Under the pieces are notes generated by a model. The model was not told the DNA's origin. It ran no database searches and saw only the letters and a list, made by a program, of their open reading frames with translations. Made by a program: the position numbers and the translations under genes. Below are positions 51,358 to 59,260 of a stretch of 64,000 nt of DNA, piece after piece. The DNA lies in contig NZ_AUBQ01000005.1 in NCBI RefSeq assembly GCF_000429325.1, forward strand, positions 1 to 64,000. The letters run 5' to 3'. Numbering within the stretch: the stretch's first letter is position 1; each line of letters starts with the position of its first letter. Source of the stretch: Fundidesulfovibrio putealis DSM 16056. GTDB taxonomy: Bacteria; Desulfobacterota; Desulfovibrionia; Desulfovibrionales; Desulfovibrionaceae.

Positions 51358-53658
51358 ATGGTCATGTCATTGCGGTCCCGGCTGCTGCTGATGGCGTTTC
51401 TGTGCGTCCTGCCAGTGTGGCTGGGATACGGCTGCATCATATATTTCAGCTACGACGCCAAGCGCTCTGAACTGATCGGGCACGCCCAGGACACGGCCAG
51501 GGCGCTGCGCCAGGCAGTGGAGACGAAACTGGCGGGCGTCGACTCCGCGCTCGTGGCCCTCGGCACGTCGGGATCGCTTGCTTCCGGCGACTTCGCGGCC
51601 TTCCACACCCAGACCCGGACCCTGCTGCGGGAGTTCGAAGGAGCGGATATCATCCTCGCCGCGCCGGACGGGCAGCAGGTCGTGAATTCCTACCGGGAGT
51701 TCGGAGACCCCTTGCCCAAGCGCAAGAACATCGACGTGCTGCGCAAGGTGTACGACACGGGCAGGTCGCAGCTCTCCGGGCCTTTCAAGGGCGCGATCAC
51801 GGGGCGCTGGCTCGTCGGCATCGACCAGCCGGTCTGGAGTGGCGCGACCATCGCCTACTCGCTGGGCATGACCTTCCCGGTGGACAGCTTCGAGAAGCTG
51901 CTGGTGGATCAGAGCCTCCCCGCAGGCTGGGTGGCCACCATCCTGAGCGCAGAACGGGTGGTGCTGGCCAGGTCGTTCAATTCCCAGGTGCACGTCGGAA
52001 AACACGTCGACGAGACAATCGTCGTCGCAGAAGCCTATCAGGGCGTCGAAGTCGCTTCCGAGAGCACGAACCTGGACGGCAACCGGATGCTGAACGCCTA
52101 CAGCATGTCGCCGACCTATGGCTGGGTGGTTTTGGTCGGCATGCCCATGAGCGAGCTGGAAGCCCCCCTCAGGCGCTGGCTGATATGGGCGGCAGTGCTT
52201 TCTGCGCTTTTGGCCCTGTCCGTGTTCGGCATCGCCCGGATCAACAGCATGGCCATATCGCGCGAATTCACGAGCCTGCTCACCTCCATAGGCAGGTTCC
52301 GCCGAAACGACCCGGTGGATATGGGAAGCTTCAATCTTCGGGAGGCCCGCGACCTGGGCGGCGTCCTGGAGGCGACCTTCAGGCAGATAGACGTGGAGGC
52401 CGCAGGGCGCATGGCCGCGCAAAAGGCGCTTGAGCGGCACAAGGAAAATCTTGAGGAGCTTGTCGATGCGCGCACCGGGGAGCTCCGCAGGGCCAATCTG
52501 TACATCCGCAACATCATCGACTCCATGCCCTCCGTGCTGGTCTGCGTTGACCGTGACATGAACATCACCCAGATCAACGACCATGCCGCGAAGATGATAG
52601 GCATGACCCGCGAGGAATGCGAGGGCCGCCCCCTGCATGAGCTGTTCCCGCACTTCGAGCTGTCCGCCGACAACGTCTCCCGCGTCATCTTCGAACGCAG
52701 GCCGGACCACTCCGTCCATCAGGAGGTCTCCCAGGACGGCGAGAAGAGGCACGTGGACATCGTCATCTACCCGCTGGTGACCAACTGCGTGGACGGCGCA
52801 GTGGTCCGGGTGGACGACGTGACCGACCGCGTGCGCCTGGAATTCATGATGATGCAGGCGGAAAAGATGATGTCCCTGGGTGGGATGGCCGCCGGGATCG
52901 CCCATGAGGTCAACAACCCGCTGAGCATCATCCTGCAATCGGTGCAGATCGCGCAGCGGCGCGTCTCGCCGGAGCTGGAAGCCAACGGCCAGGCGGCACG
53001 GGACGCCGGAACGGACCTCGAGGCCGTTCGCCGCTACCTGGAAGATAGGGGAATCCTGACAAGCCTGGAGGACATCCGGGAAGCGGCGGGGCGTGCGGCC
53101 AACATCGTCAAGACCATGCTCACCTTTTCGCGCAAGGACGACTCGCCCAAAGCCGCGTGCGACATGGCTGCCGTGGCCGAGTCTGCCGTCGCCGACGTGC
53201 AAAACGATGTTCACCTCCGGCAGAACCATGGACTGGGTGATGTGTCCATCCGCATCGAGCATGACGGCCTCGGCCATCCCACGCTCTGTTCCGAAAGCCT
53301 GATGCACCAGGTGTTCGTGAACATCCTGCGCAATGCGGTGTACGCGCTGGATTCGCAGGAGGAGAAAGTCCGGCGTCCGGAGATCGTGGTCAAGGTCTGG
53401 AAGGCGGACGGGCAGGTCAACGTCTCGGTCAGCGACACTGGGCCTGGCATGTCGCCCATTGTGGCGAGGCGCGTGTTCGAGCCGTTCTTCACCACCAAGA
53501 AGGTCGGGGACGGCACGGGCCTGGGGATGTCCATATCCTACTTCATCGTCACCAAGATTCACGGCGGAAGCATCTCGGTGGATTCGAGCCCGGAAAGCGG
53601 CACCACATTCACCGTGAGCCTGCCCCTTTCCTGCGCCTTCCCCCGGACCACAGTCTGA
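51358..53658 (+). CDS. Membrane sensor histidine kinase (Cache-PAS-HisKA)
   Basis: A 766-residue kinase; ATG 51358 is chosen so that TM1 (about 5-27) begins the protein. A periplasmic sensor of Cache type (40-265) is followed by TM2 (about 272-294), a HAMP-like coiled coil, a PAS domain (about 385-500), HisKA with AAGIAHEVNNPLSIIL (His near 515) and a HATPase (NILRNAVYALDSQE, GTGLGMSISYFIV). The DHp type resembles NtrB/FlrB kinases that pair with sigma-54 regulators. No response regulator gene is adjacent. Confidence 0.92.
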   Translation: MVMSLRSRLLLMAFLCVLPVWLGYGCIIYFSYDAKRSELIGHAQDTARALRQAVETKLAGVDSALVALGTSGSLASGDFAAFHTQTRTLLREFEGADIILAAPDGQQVVNSYREFGDPLPKRKNIDVLRKVYDTGRSQLSGPFKGAITGRWLVGIDQPVWSGATIAYSLGMTFPVDSFEKLLVDQSLPAGWVATILSAERVVLARSFNSQVHVGKHVDETIVVAEAYQGVEVASESTNLDGNRMLNAYSMSPTYGWVVLVGMPMSELEAPLRRWLIWAAVLSALLALSVFGIARINSMAISREFTSLLTSIGRFRRNDPVDMGSFNLREARDLGGVLEATFRQIDVEAAGRMAAQKALERHKENLEELVDARTGELRRANLYIRNIIDSMPSVLVCVDRDMNITQINDHAAKMIGMTREECEGRPLHELFPHFELSADNVSRVIFERRPDHSVHQEVSQDGEKRHVDIVIYPLVTNCVDGAVVRVDDVTDRVRLEFMMMQAEKMMSLGGMAAGIAHEVNNPLSIILQSVQIAQRRVSPELEANGQAARDAGTDLEAVRRYLEDRGILTSLEDIREAAGRAANIVKTMLTFSRKDDSPKAACDMAAVAESAVADVQNDVHLRQNHGLGDVSIRIEHDGLGHPTLCSESLMHQVFVNILRNAVYALDSQEEKVRRPEIVVKVWKADGQVNVSVSDTGPGMSPIVARRVFEPFFTTKKVGDGTGLGMSISYFIVTKIHGGSISVDSSPESGTTFTVSLPLSCAFPRTTV

Positions 53659-53708
53659 GGGAGCGCGCCGCGAGATCGTTTTCATCCGATTCTTCCAACG
53701 AATCGTTC

Positions 53709-53738
53709 AGGGCCGCCCGGAAATGGGCGGCCCTTTTT
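53709..53738 (+). terminator. Rho-independent terminator
   Basis: AGGGCCGCCC / GGGCGGCCCT (10 bp) with GGAAAT loop and TTTTT, ending the kinase gene. Confidence 0.9.
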
Positions 53739-54050
53739 CATTCCGGTTTCGCGAATGTGGGGCGGATGCAGGCCGGAGGGCGACGCGGCATACCCGATGG
53801 AGCCGCCGTGTATTTCCAGTTTCTTCAGCAGGGCTGGCCTGCGCTTGTTGACGCACATCCGATCCCGGTGTGTCGTGCCTCCATGCAGAACTGCGCCGAT
53901 CCCCCCGGATCTGGCGCGTTCCCTCTGGGTATCTCCGGAGTAGCCTCTTCAAGTGATCAGGGATATATATCCGGGCAAGAGCAGGGAAAACCGGCGCGGA
54001 CAGGTTTTCCCCTCCAGGTCGTTTCCGGCGCCCCCAAATGAGGAGAGATC
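53739..54050. other. Non-coding stretch upstream of mscS gene
   Basis: No gene is supported. It contains a 12-bp palindrome GGATATATATCC (about 53962-53973) that could be an operator or part of the promoter of the channel gene. Confidence 0.5.
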
Positions 54051-56393
54051 ATGACCCTGTCAGTCAGACATTTCATGGCGTGCATGGCCCTGGTCGCCGC
54101 GCTGTTCTCCGGGACGGCCCTCGCAGCCGGGATTCCGGGAACGGGCAAGGCCGCCAAGCAGCCCCCGGCGAGCGTGGCCGAGCCTCGCGACGCCCAGGAC
54201 GTGGACGCCTTCATGGCCTCGTTGTCCGACGTCCAGGCCCGCAAACTCCTGCACGACAAGCTCACGGCCCAGACCGCCAGGGAAAAGCCGGATGGGGGCG
54301 ACGCCCAGGACGGGGGCGCTCTGGCGAAGCTGTTCCTTGGCTGGGAGTCACGTGTACGCTCGGGATACGCCAGGCAGGAGGAACTGCTGGACAAGGCCCG
54401 GCAGGATCTTTCCGGCGGGGCCATCATGGCCAACCTGACGGGCGGCGGCGGGGTGCAGGAATTCGCCCGGTCGTTTCTCCTGCTGGCGGCGGTCTGCGCC
54501 GGGGCCTTCGCCGCAGCCGCCGGAGCCGGGAGGCTGTGCGACTCCGTGATGCGGCGCGCTTCGCAGGGCCTGGGCGCCCCGAACTTCGGGCGCGCGGGCG
54601 TGATCCTTTCGAACGTGGCCCTGCGCCTTCTCGGGGTCGTTCTGTTCTTCCTGACGGCCTTTGTCCTCTTCGTCGTGTTTGTTCCCGCCTCCGGTCCCAC
54701 GCGGGCCATGGGGGTCATCGTCCTGGTGTCGCTCTCCTACGGCTTGCTGATCCAGGCGTTCGCCCGGATTCTTCTCTCACCCGGCCATGAGGCCGCACGC
54801 CCCATACCCATGCGCGACGAGGACGCCCGGACGTTGTATCGCTGGCTCATGGGCGTCACGGCTGCGTCAGTAGCGGTTGCCGCAGCCAGCATCATCCTGA
54901 AGCAGGTGGGGCAGGCCCAGGCCCTCGGGCATCTGGTGTACGCCCAGGCTGGCCCGTTGGTGGGACTCATCCTCTGCGCCATGATCCTGGCCAACCGCGA
55001 GCGGGTGGCCGCCATGATACGCGGCGGCTGCGGACACGCATCCGGCGGCGCGCGCGCCCTGACGGCGCGCTACTGGCACTACCCGGCCATGTTCTATTCC
55101 CTGTGCATAGGCTTCTTCTGGAGCGCCCAGGCGATATCCGGCGAGGCGACCATCCTGTTGCTGGTGCTCAGCCTGTTCCTCATACCGGGGTGCATCGGGG
55201 TGGACATGTGGATGGGCAAGCTGCTGACCGTGGCGTCCGGGCAGGACCGGGAAATCATCCACATCGACCAGGAACACGCCGCGCCGCAGGCCGGTGGAGA
55301 CCCCTGCCAGGACAAGCGCGCCTTCCGCTATTACATCCCGCTGATACGCAAGACCATGCGGGTGGTCCTGGTTGTGTTCACCGCCTTCGCCATGCTGAAG
55401 ACCTGGGGCGTGGAAATCCCCCTGGGCTGGCTGTTCGCCCGCAACGTGCTGAGCGTGCTGATGGTGGCCGTGGGCGCGCTGCTGCTGTGGGAGGTCATCC
55501 GCATCCGCATCGACCGCAAGCTCAGCGAGGAAAGCTCCATGCCGGGCGAGGAGGCCGAGGAGGGCGGCGGCGCTGGCGGATCGCGCAGCGCCACGCTGCT
55601 CATGCTTCTGCGCAAGTTCCTGCTGTGCGTCATCGTGGTGATGGGCTCGCTCATCGCGCTGTCCTCCATGGGGGTGGACATCGGGCCGCTCATCGCAGGC
55701 GCCGGCGTGGTCGGCCTGGCCATCGGTTTCGGCGCGCAGACCCTGGTGAAGGACATCATCTCCGGGGTGTTCTTCCTGGTGGACGACGCCTTCCGGGTGG
55801 GCGACTACGTCGAAGCCGGGACCGCCAAGGGCACCGTGGAGCAGATATCGCTGCGTTCCATGAAACTGCGCCACCCGCGCGGCATGGTGTTCACCATCCC
55901 ATACGGGGGGCTCAAGATCCTTCAGAACTACAGCCGGGACTACATCATCTCGAAGCTTGATTTCCGGGTCCGTTACGACGCCGACATCGAGAAGATCAGG
56001 AAGATCATAAAGCGCATCAACAAGGAGCTGATGGCCAACGAGGAAATCAGCAAGGGCATGCTGAGCGACATAAAATCCATGGGCGTGCGCAAGATGGAAG
56101 ATTCAGCCATGATCCTGCGCATCAAGTTCAAGACCATCCCGGGGCACCAGTTCCTGGTGGAAAAGGAGCTGTACCGCCGCGTGCAGCAGGCCTTCATGGA
56201 CAACGGGATCGAGTTCGCCCACCGCAACGTGACGGTCTACCTTCCGCCGGAGCTTCGCTCCCTGGCCGCCGGGGAGAAGCAATTGGACGGGGCGGCGCAG
56301 CAGGCCATCGGCGCAGCCGCCGCCGAGGTGCTGGCCGAGGAAGAGGAACGGCTCGAGGCCCTGGCGGCAAAGAAAAAGCCAAAAGACGAGTGA
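54051..56393 (+). CDS. Large MscS-family mechanosensitive channel
   Basis: A 780-residue protein with GAGGAGA before ATG 54051. A signal peptide (about 1-26) precedes a short periplasmic helical region and about 9-10 TM segments. The conserved MscS pore helix GPLIAGAGVVGLAIGFGAQT is at about 542-561, followed by the beta domain (FRVGDYVEAGTAKGTVEQIS) and a C-terminal alpha/beta part to 740. The tail (745-780) is Ala/Glu/Lys-rich. It is of the MscK/YbdG-like large type and protects against osmotic downshock. Confidence 0.9.
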   Translation: MTLSVRHFMACMALVAALFSGTALAAGIPGTGKAAKQPPASVAEPRDAQDVDAFMASLSDVQARKLLHDKLTAQTAREKPDGGDAQDGGALAKLFLGWESRVRSGYARQEELLDKARQDLSGGAIMANLTGGGGVQEFARSFLLLAAVCAGAFAAAAGAGRLCDSVMRRASQGLGAPNFGRAGVILSNVALRLLGVVLFFLTAFVLFVVFVPASGPTRAMGVIVLVSLSYGLLIQAFARILLSPGHEAARPIPMRDEDARTLYRWLMGVTAASVAVAAASIILKQVGQAQALGHLVYAQAGPLVGLILCAMILANRERVAAMIRGGCGHASGGARALTARYWHYPAMFYSLCIGFFWSAQAISGEATILLLVLSLFLIPGCIGVDMWMGKLLTVASGQDREIIHIDQEHAAPQAGGDPCQDKRAFRYYIPLIRKTMRVVLVVFTAFAMLKTWGVEIPLGWLFARNVLSVLMVAVGALLLWEVIRIRIDRKLSEESSMPGEEAEEGGGAGGSRSATLLMLLRKFLLCVIVVMGSLIALSSMGVDIGPLIAGAGVVGLAIGFGAQTLVKDIISGVFFLVDDAFRVGDYVEAGTAKGTVEQISLRSMKLRHPRGMVFTIPYGGLKILQNYSRDYIISKLDFRVRYDADIEKIRKIIKRINKELMANEEISKGMLSDIKSMGVRKMEDSAMILRIKFKTIPGHQFLVEKELYRRVQQAFMDNGIEFAHRNVTVYLPPELRSLAAGEKQLDGAAQQAIGAAAAEVLAEEEERLEALAAKKKPKDE

Positions 56394-56506
56394 CGGGCAG
56401 ATCCTGGCCGCGCCCGCCGGAATGTGCAGGCCAGCCGGGGCGGACCGCCGCAGGCTGGCTGTACGGCGCATCGGACGACGCGCGGGACACGCACTTTCGC
56501 CGCGTC

Positions 56507-56536
56507 CTTGAAACACATGAGCATGTATTTCAAGGA
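56507..56536. promoter_or_regulatory. Palindrome upstream of perR-like gene (1)
   Basis: CCTTGAAACACATG / CATGTATTTCAAGG (14 bp, one mismatch) with 2-base centre. It shares the 26-base core with the palindrome at 39797-39830. It could be an operator. Confidence 0.5.
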
Positions 56537-56560
56537 TGAAATACTACTTTGCGATTATTA

Positions 56561-56592
56561 TCTTCAAAATGAATGTATATGCATTTTGAAGA
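56561..56592. promoter_or_regulatory. Palindrome upstream of perR-like gene (2)
   Basis: TCTTCAAAATG...CATTTTGAAGA, 14 of 16 half-site positions symmetric. Orientation and core differ from palindrome 1. It may be a second operator or a transcript hairpin. Confidence 0.45.
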
Positions 56593-56704
56593 TGACACAT
56601 CATGCCCGAAGAGACCGGGAGCGTGATTTCCATCTTCGGGAGTTGACGCGGGTGAACCGTGGCGGTATGAATTATGTACTAGGACAAATCACCCTGAGGT
56701 TCCC

Positions 56705-57142
56705 GTGGATAAATCAGACCGTCTCGCCGCGTTCCTGGAACGCATGAAGCGCAAAGGCAAGCGCCTTACCCCGCAGCGCCTGGCAATCGTCCAGGCGGTC
56801 CTGGCCCACGGCGGGCACCCCACGGTGGAGCAGATTCACCACGAGATCCTGGCCGCCTACCCCACCACCAGCCTGGCCACCGTCTACAAGACCGTCAGCC
56901 TGCTCAAGGAAGAGAAGGAAATACTGGAACTGGAGTTCGGCGAGCGGGGAAACCGCTACGACGCGATCAGGCCCAGGCCGCACCCGCACATGGTCTGCAC
57001 CCGCTGCGGCACGATCCTTGACCTGGAACTGGCCGGACTCGACGCCGACGTGGCCCGCCTGGCCCAGGAGACCGGGTTCGAGGTGGAATCCCACCGCTTC
57101 GACATCTTCGGGATTTGCCCCGCCTGCAGAAACATGGGATAA
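56705..57142 (+). CDS. perR: Fur-family regulator, PerR-like
   Basis: A 145-residue Fur-family protein from GTG 56705 (CTGAGG upstream). Winged helix: RLTPQRLAIVQAVLAHGGHPTVEQI then TSLATVYKTVSLLKEE. The regulatory metal site includes RPHPHMVC, and the structural zinc site is made by CTRC and CPAC. It is 168 bases upstream of rubrerythrin, a peroxide-defence gene, which supports a PerR rather than iron-Fur role. An AGAATTATTCT palindrome over the rubrerythrin promoter is a likely binding site. Confidence 0.88.
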   Translation: MDKSDRLAAFLERMKRKGKRLTPQRLAIVQAVLAHGGHPTVEQIHHEILAAYPTTSLATVYKTVSLLKEEKEILELEFGERGNRYDAIRPRPHPHMVCTRCGTILDLELAGLDADVARLAQETGFEVESHRFDIFGICPACRNMG

Positions 57143-57156
57143 TTTTTTTTGAGCCG

Positions 57157-57185
57157 TTGACAAGAATTATTCTTTTTAGATAAAC
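57157..57185 (+). promoter_or_regulatory. Rubrerythrin promoter with PerR-like operator
   Basis: TTGACA (57157-57162) is a perfect -35, with a weak -10 around 57177-57185 (TAGATAAAC). The palindrome AGAATTATTCT (57163-57173) sits in the spacer, well placed for repression by the Fur/PerR protein encoded upstream. Confidence 0.6.
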
Positions 57186-57309
57186 ATTCTCCAGGCGCTC
57201 GTGAAATCAGACGAGACGGGTAATGCGCCCCCCGGCCTGATGGCCGGATGAATGACGACGACGGCGGCAGTGCCGCCGCCCCTCAAATACACAAGAAGGA
57301 GACGACCTC

Positions 57310-57885
57310 ATGGCCAGCTTGAAAGGAACAAAGACCGAGGAGAACCTGCTGAAATCCTTTGCCGGCGAGAGCCAGGCGCGCAACAGGTACACCTATTTCG
57401 CCGCTGTCGCCCGCAAGGAGTGCTTCGTCCAGATCGCGGACATTTTCGAGGAGACCGCCAACCAGGAGAAGGAGCACGCCAAGCGCTTCTTCAAGTTCCT
57501 GGAGGGCGGCGACCTGGAGATCACGGCCACCTTCCCGGCCGGGAAGATCGGCACCACTGCGGAGAACCTCCTGGCCTCGGCCATGGGCGAGCACGAAGAG
57601 CACAGCGACATGTACCCGGCCTTTGCGGAAGTGGCCCGCGCCGAAGGCTTCCCCGAGATCGCGGCTGTCTGGATGGCCGTGTGCGTGGCTGAAAAGCAGC
57701 ACGAGAAGCGCTTCCGCGACCTGCTGGCCAACGTGGAGAGCGGGCGCGTGTTCAAGCGCGACACCCCCGTCACCTGGCGCTGCCGCAACTGCGGCTACCT
57801 GCACACCGCCGAGGAGGCCCCTGGCGTTTGCCCCGCGTGCGCCCACCCGCAGGCCCATTTCGAGCTCCTGGGCGAGAACTGGTAG
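57310..57885 (+). CDS. rbr: Rubrerythrin
   Basis: A 191-residue rubrerythrin of normal length with AAGGAGACGACC before ATG 57310. The ferritin-like domain has two EExxH-type helices (EETANQEKEHAKRF, VAEKQHEKRF) and GEHEEHSDMYPAF forming the di-iron site. The C-terminal rubredoxin domain has CRNCGYLH and CPACAHPQAHF holding one iron. It reduces hydrogen peroxide in the cytoplasm of anaerobes. It is followed by a strong terminator. Confidence 0.96.
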   Translation: MASLKGTKTEENLLKSFAGESQARNRYTYFAAVARKECFVQIADIFEETANQEKEHAKRFFKFLEGGDLEITATFPAGKIGTTAENLLASAMGEHEEHSDMYPAFAEVARAEGFPEIAAVWMAVCVAEKQHEKRFRDLLANVESGRVFKRDTPVTWRCRNCGYLHTAEEAPGVCPACAHPQAHFELLGENW

Positions 57886-58292
57886 AGGCTGGCCGCGAAA
57901 GCCGGGCCCGGCGTCGCGAATGACAGCGTCGGGGCGTGGCGGCAGCGCGCGTCAGCGTAAAATAAACAGCGGGAGGGCCGCCTGAAGAGATTCAGGCGGC
58001 CTTTTCTGTTGAGGGAAGCGATTTGGCGGCTGGTTGCCCGGCCTGCTCTGGCCCGTGGATTGCGACGGGGCAAGGGGCCCGGCTGCGATCACGGCTGCCG
58101 GATGAAGGCCGCCTGAAGCAGCGCCTGCCGCCTATGAACAGTCCGACGGGAGAAGCTGTCCACCCTTGCGGATGCCGGGCAGGCCAGCGCTCGCGCCGGG
58201 GGGGGCCCTGCCCGGCCGGTTTCCCCCGGCGGGCGCGGCGAAGCGGCATTCCGGCAAGTCGAAACACGCCTAGATTGCCCCGGAAGCCCGGC
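57886..58292. other. Non-coding stretch after rubrerythrin
   Basis: Apart from the terminator at 57976-58009, no gene or repeat is seen; the frames here are GC-driven shadows. Confidence 0.55.
57976..58009 (+). terminator. Rho-independent terminator
   Basis: GGCCGCCTGAA / TTCAGGCGGCC (11 bp) with GAGA loop, then TTTTCTGTT. The stem shares CCGCCTGAA with the terminator at 39883. Confidence 0.9.
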
Positions 58293-58436
58293 TCATTCTT
58301 CAGGAGTATTTTCCTGGTCGTCTTCAGGAGCTGCGGCTTTCTTCTCCTGCTTGCGCTTCAGCTTCTCTTCTTTCTTCTTGTTCTTGGCAGCCTCTTTGGC
58401 CCGCTTTTCGTAGGTATAATTGGGTGTCTTGGCCAC
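58293..58436 (-). CDS. Small Lys/Glu-rich protein
   Basis: A 47-residue protein from GTG 58436 with AAGGACG upstream. VAKTPNYTYEKRAKEAAKNK continues as a highly charged helix ending PEDDQENTPEE. Similar short lysine-rich proteins are widespread in proteobacteria; none has a settled function. Too short for a domain call. Confidence 0.65.
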   Translation of the reverse strand: MAKTPNYTYEKRAKEAAKNKKKEEKLKRKQEKKAAAPEDDQENTPEE

Positions 58437-58693
58437 GGATCGTCCTTGTGTATGGGTGATTGAGGCATGTGGGCTCCGGCGGCGGCAATCCGGGACTGCG
58501 GGCCTGCCGGGCTCTTCCATGGGGGATCATACGTGAGAAAGCCGCTCCCGTCGATGCGTGCGCCTCGCGGCGGACCATGGCCCATGAAGCGTGCGCTGCC
58601 GCGCTCATGATGTGGTGCCTCACCCCTGCGGGGCATGGGCAGATGCGTCAGGTATAAGTTTAGTGTTATCCGCCTGTTATCCTCAATAGATAC

Positions 58694-58960
58694 TCACTTC
58701 TGGGGCGTTGCGCCAGGTTCTGGAGCGCTGGCCGCGAGCTTCGCCACCGCGCTGTCCCATTCCTGCGTGGAGCATTTGCTCTGTTCGATTATCTCGAAGA
58801 AATCACCCGGCCCAAGGTGCAAGAGCTCGTTCTCGGGGTGATGGCGGCGCAGCCAGGTGGGCGCTTCGCGCGCCTCTTCCTCGGAATCGGCGCTGAAAAA
58901 GACCACCGGGGTTCTCGCGCCGTCACCTCCGCAGCGGTATAGCAGATAGGACTTGGCCAT
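58694..58960 (-). CDS. Hypothetical 88-residue protein
   Basis: A soluble protein (MAKSYLLYRCGGDGARTPVV...) with TGAGGG upstream of the start. The centre (TWLRRHHPENELLHLGPGDF) has a helical look. No family is recognised. It lies in the same direction as the small basic protein downstream, separated by 257 bases. Confidence 0.6.
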   Translation of the reverse strand: MAKSYLLYRCGGDGARTPVVFFSADSEEEAREAPTWLRRHHPENELLHLGPGDFFEIIEQSKCSTQEWDSAVAKLAASAPEPGATPQK

Positions 58961-59260
58961 GGTGGACCCTCACGTGGCGTAGTATTCGGTTGCCGTCGAA
59001 ATCATGGACAGGAATCGGAGTCCGGGGTTTCAAGGTAGCGCATATCGCAGGCCGTGGGAAGAGTCGCACGGCAAAACGGGCGAAGTGCCGCGCCTTCGGA
59101 CCAGGGCGGGGAGTTCCGCAAACCGGAGGTGCATGCCTTCGGCAGGAACAGCGTACCGCAGACGCCTGATACGCGCGGCGTCATGTAAACTGAGCACGCT
59201 CATCACGCACGCGACGCGAAAGGGATTGGCCCAAGTGGCCCAATCCCTTTCGCGCGGGGT
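58961..59260. other. Non-coding stretch before the lipid gene
   Basis: Contains the terminator hairpin at 59215-59254 and no supported gene. Confidence 0.5.
59215..59254. terminator. Terminator hairpin after the acyltransferase fusion
   Basis: A perfect 15-bp stem CGCGAAAGGGATTGG / CCAATCCCTTTCGCG with a 10-base loop, 6 bases past the stop of the minus-strand gene. The T-tract is short, so it may only pause or stabilise the transcript end. Confidence 0.75.

Larger units (their letters stand above)
56394..56704. other. Regulatory stretch upstream of perR-like gene
   Basis: No gene. It holds two long palindromes (56507-56536 and 56561-56592) and a smaller one between (GTATTTCA-AGGA-TGAAATAC, about 56525-56544). 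The 56666-56690 patch (TATGAATTATGTACTA) may hold the promoter. Confidence 0.6.
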
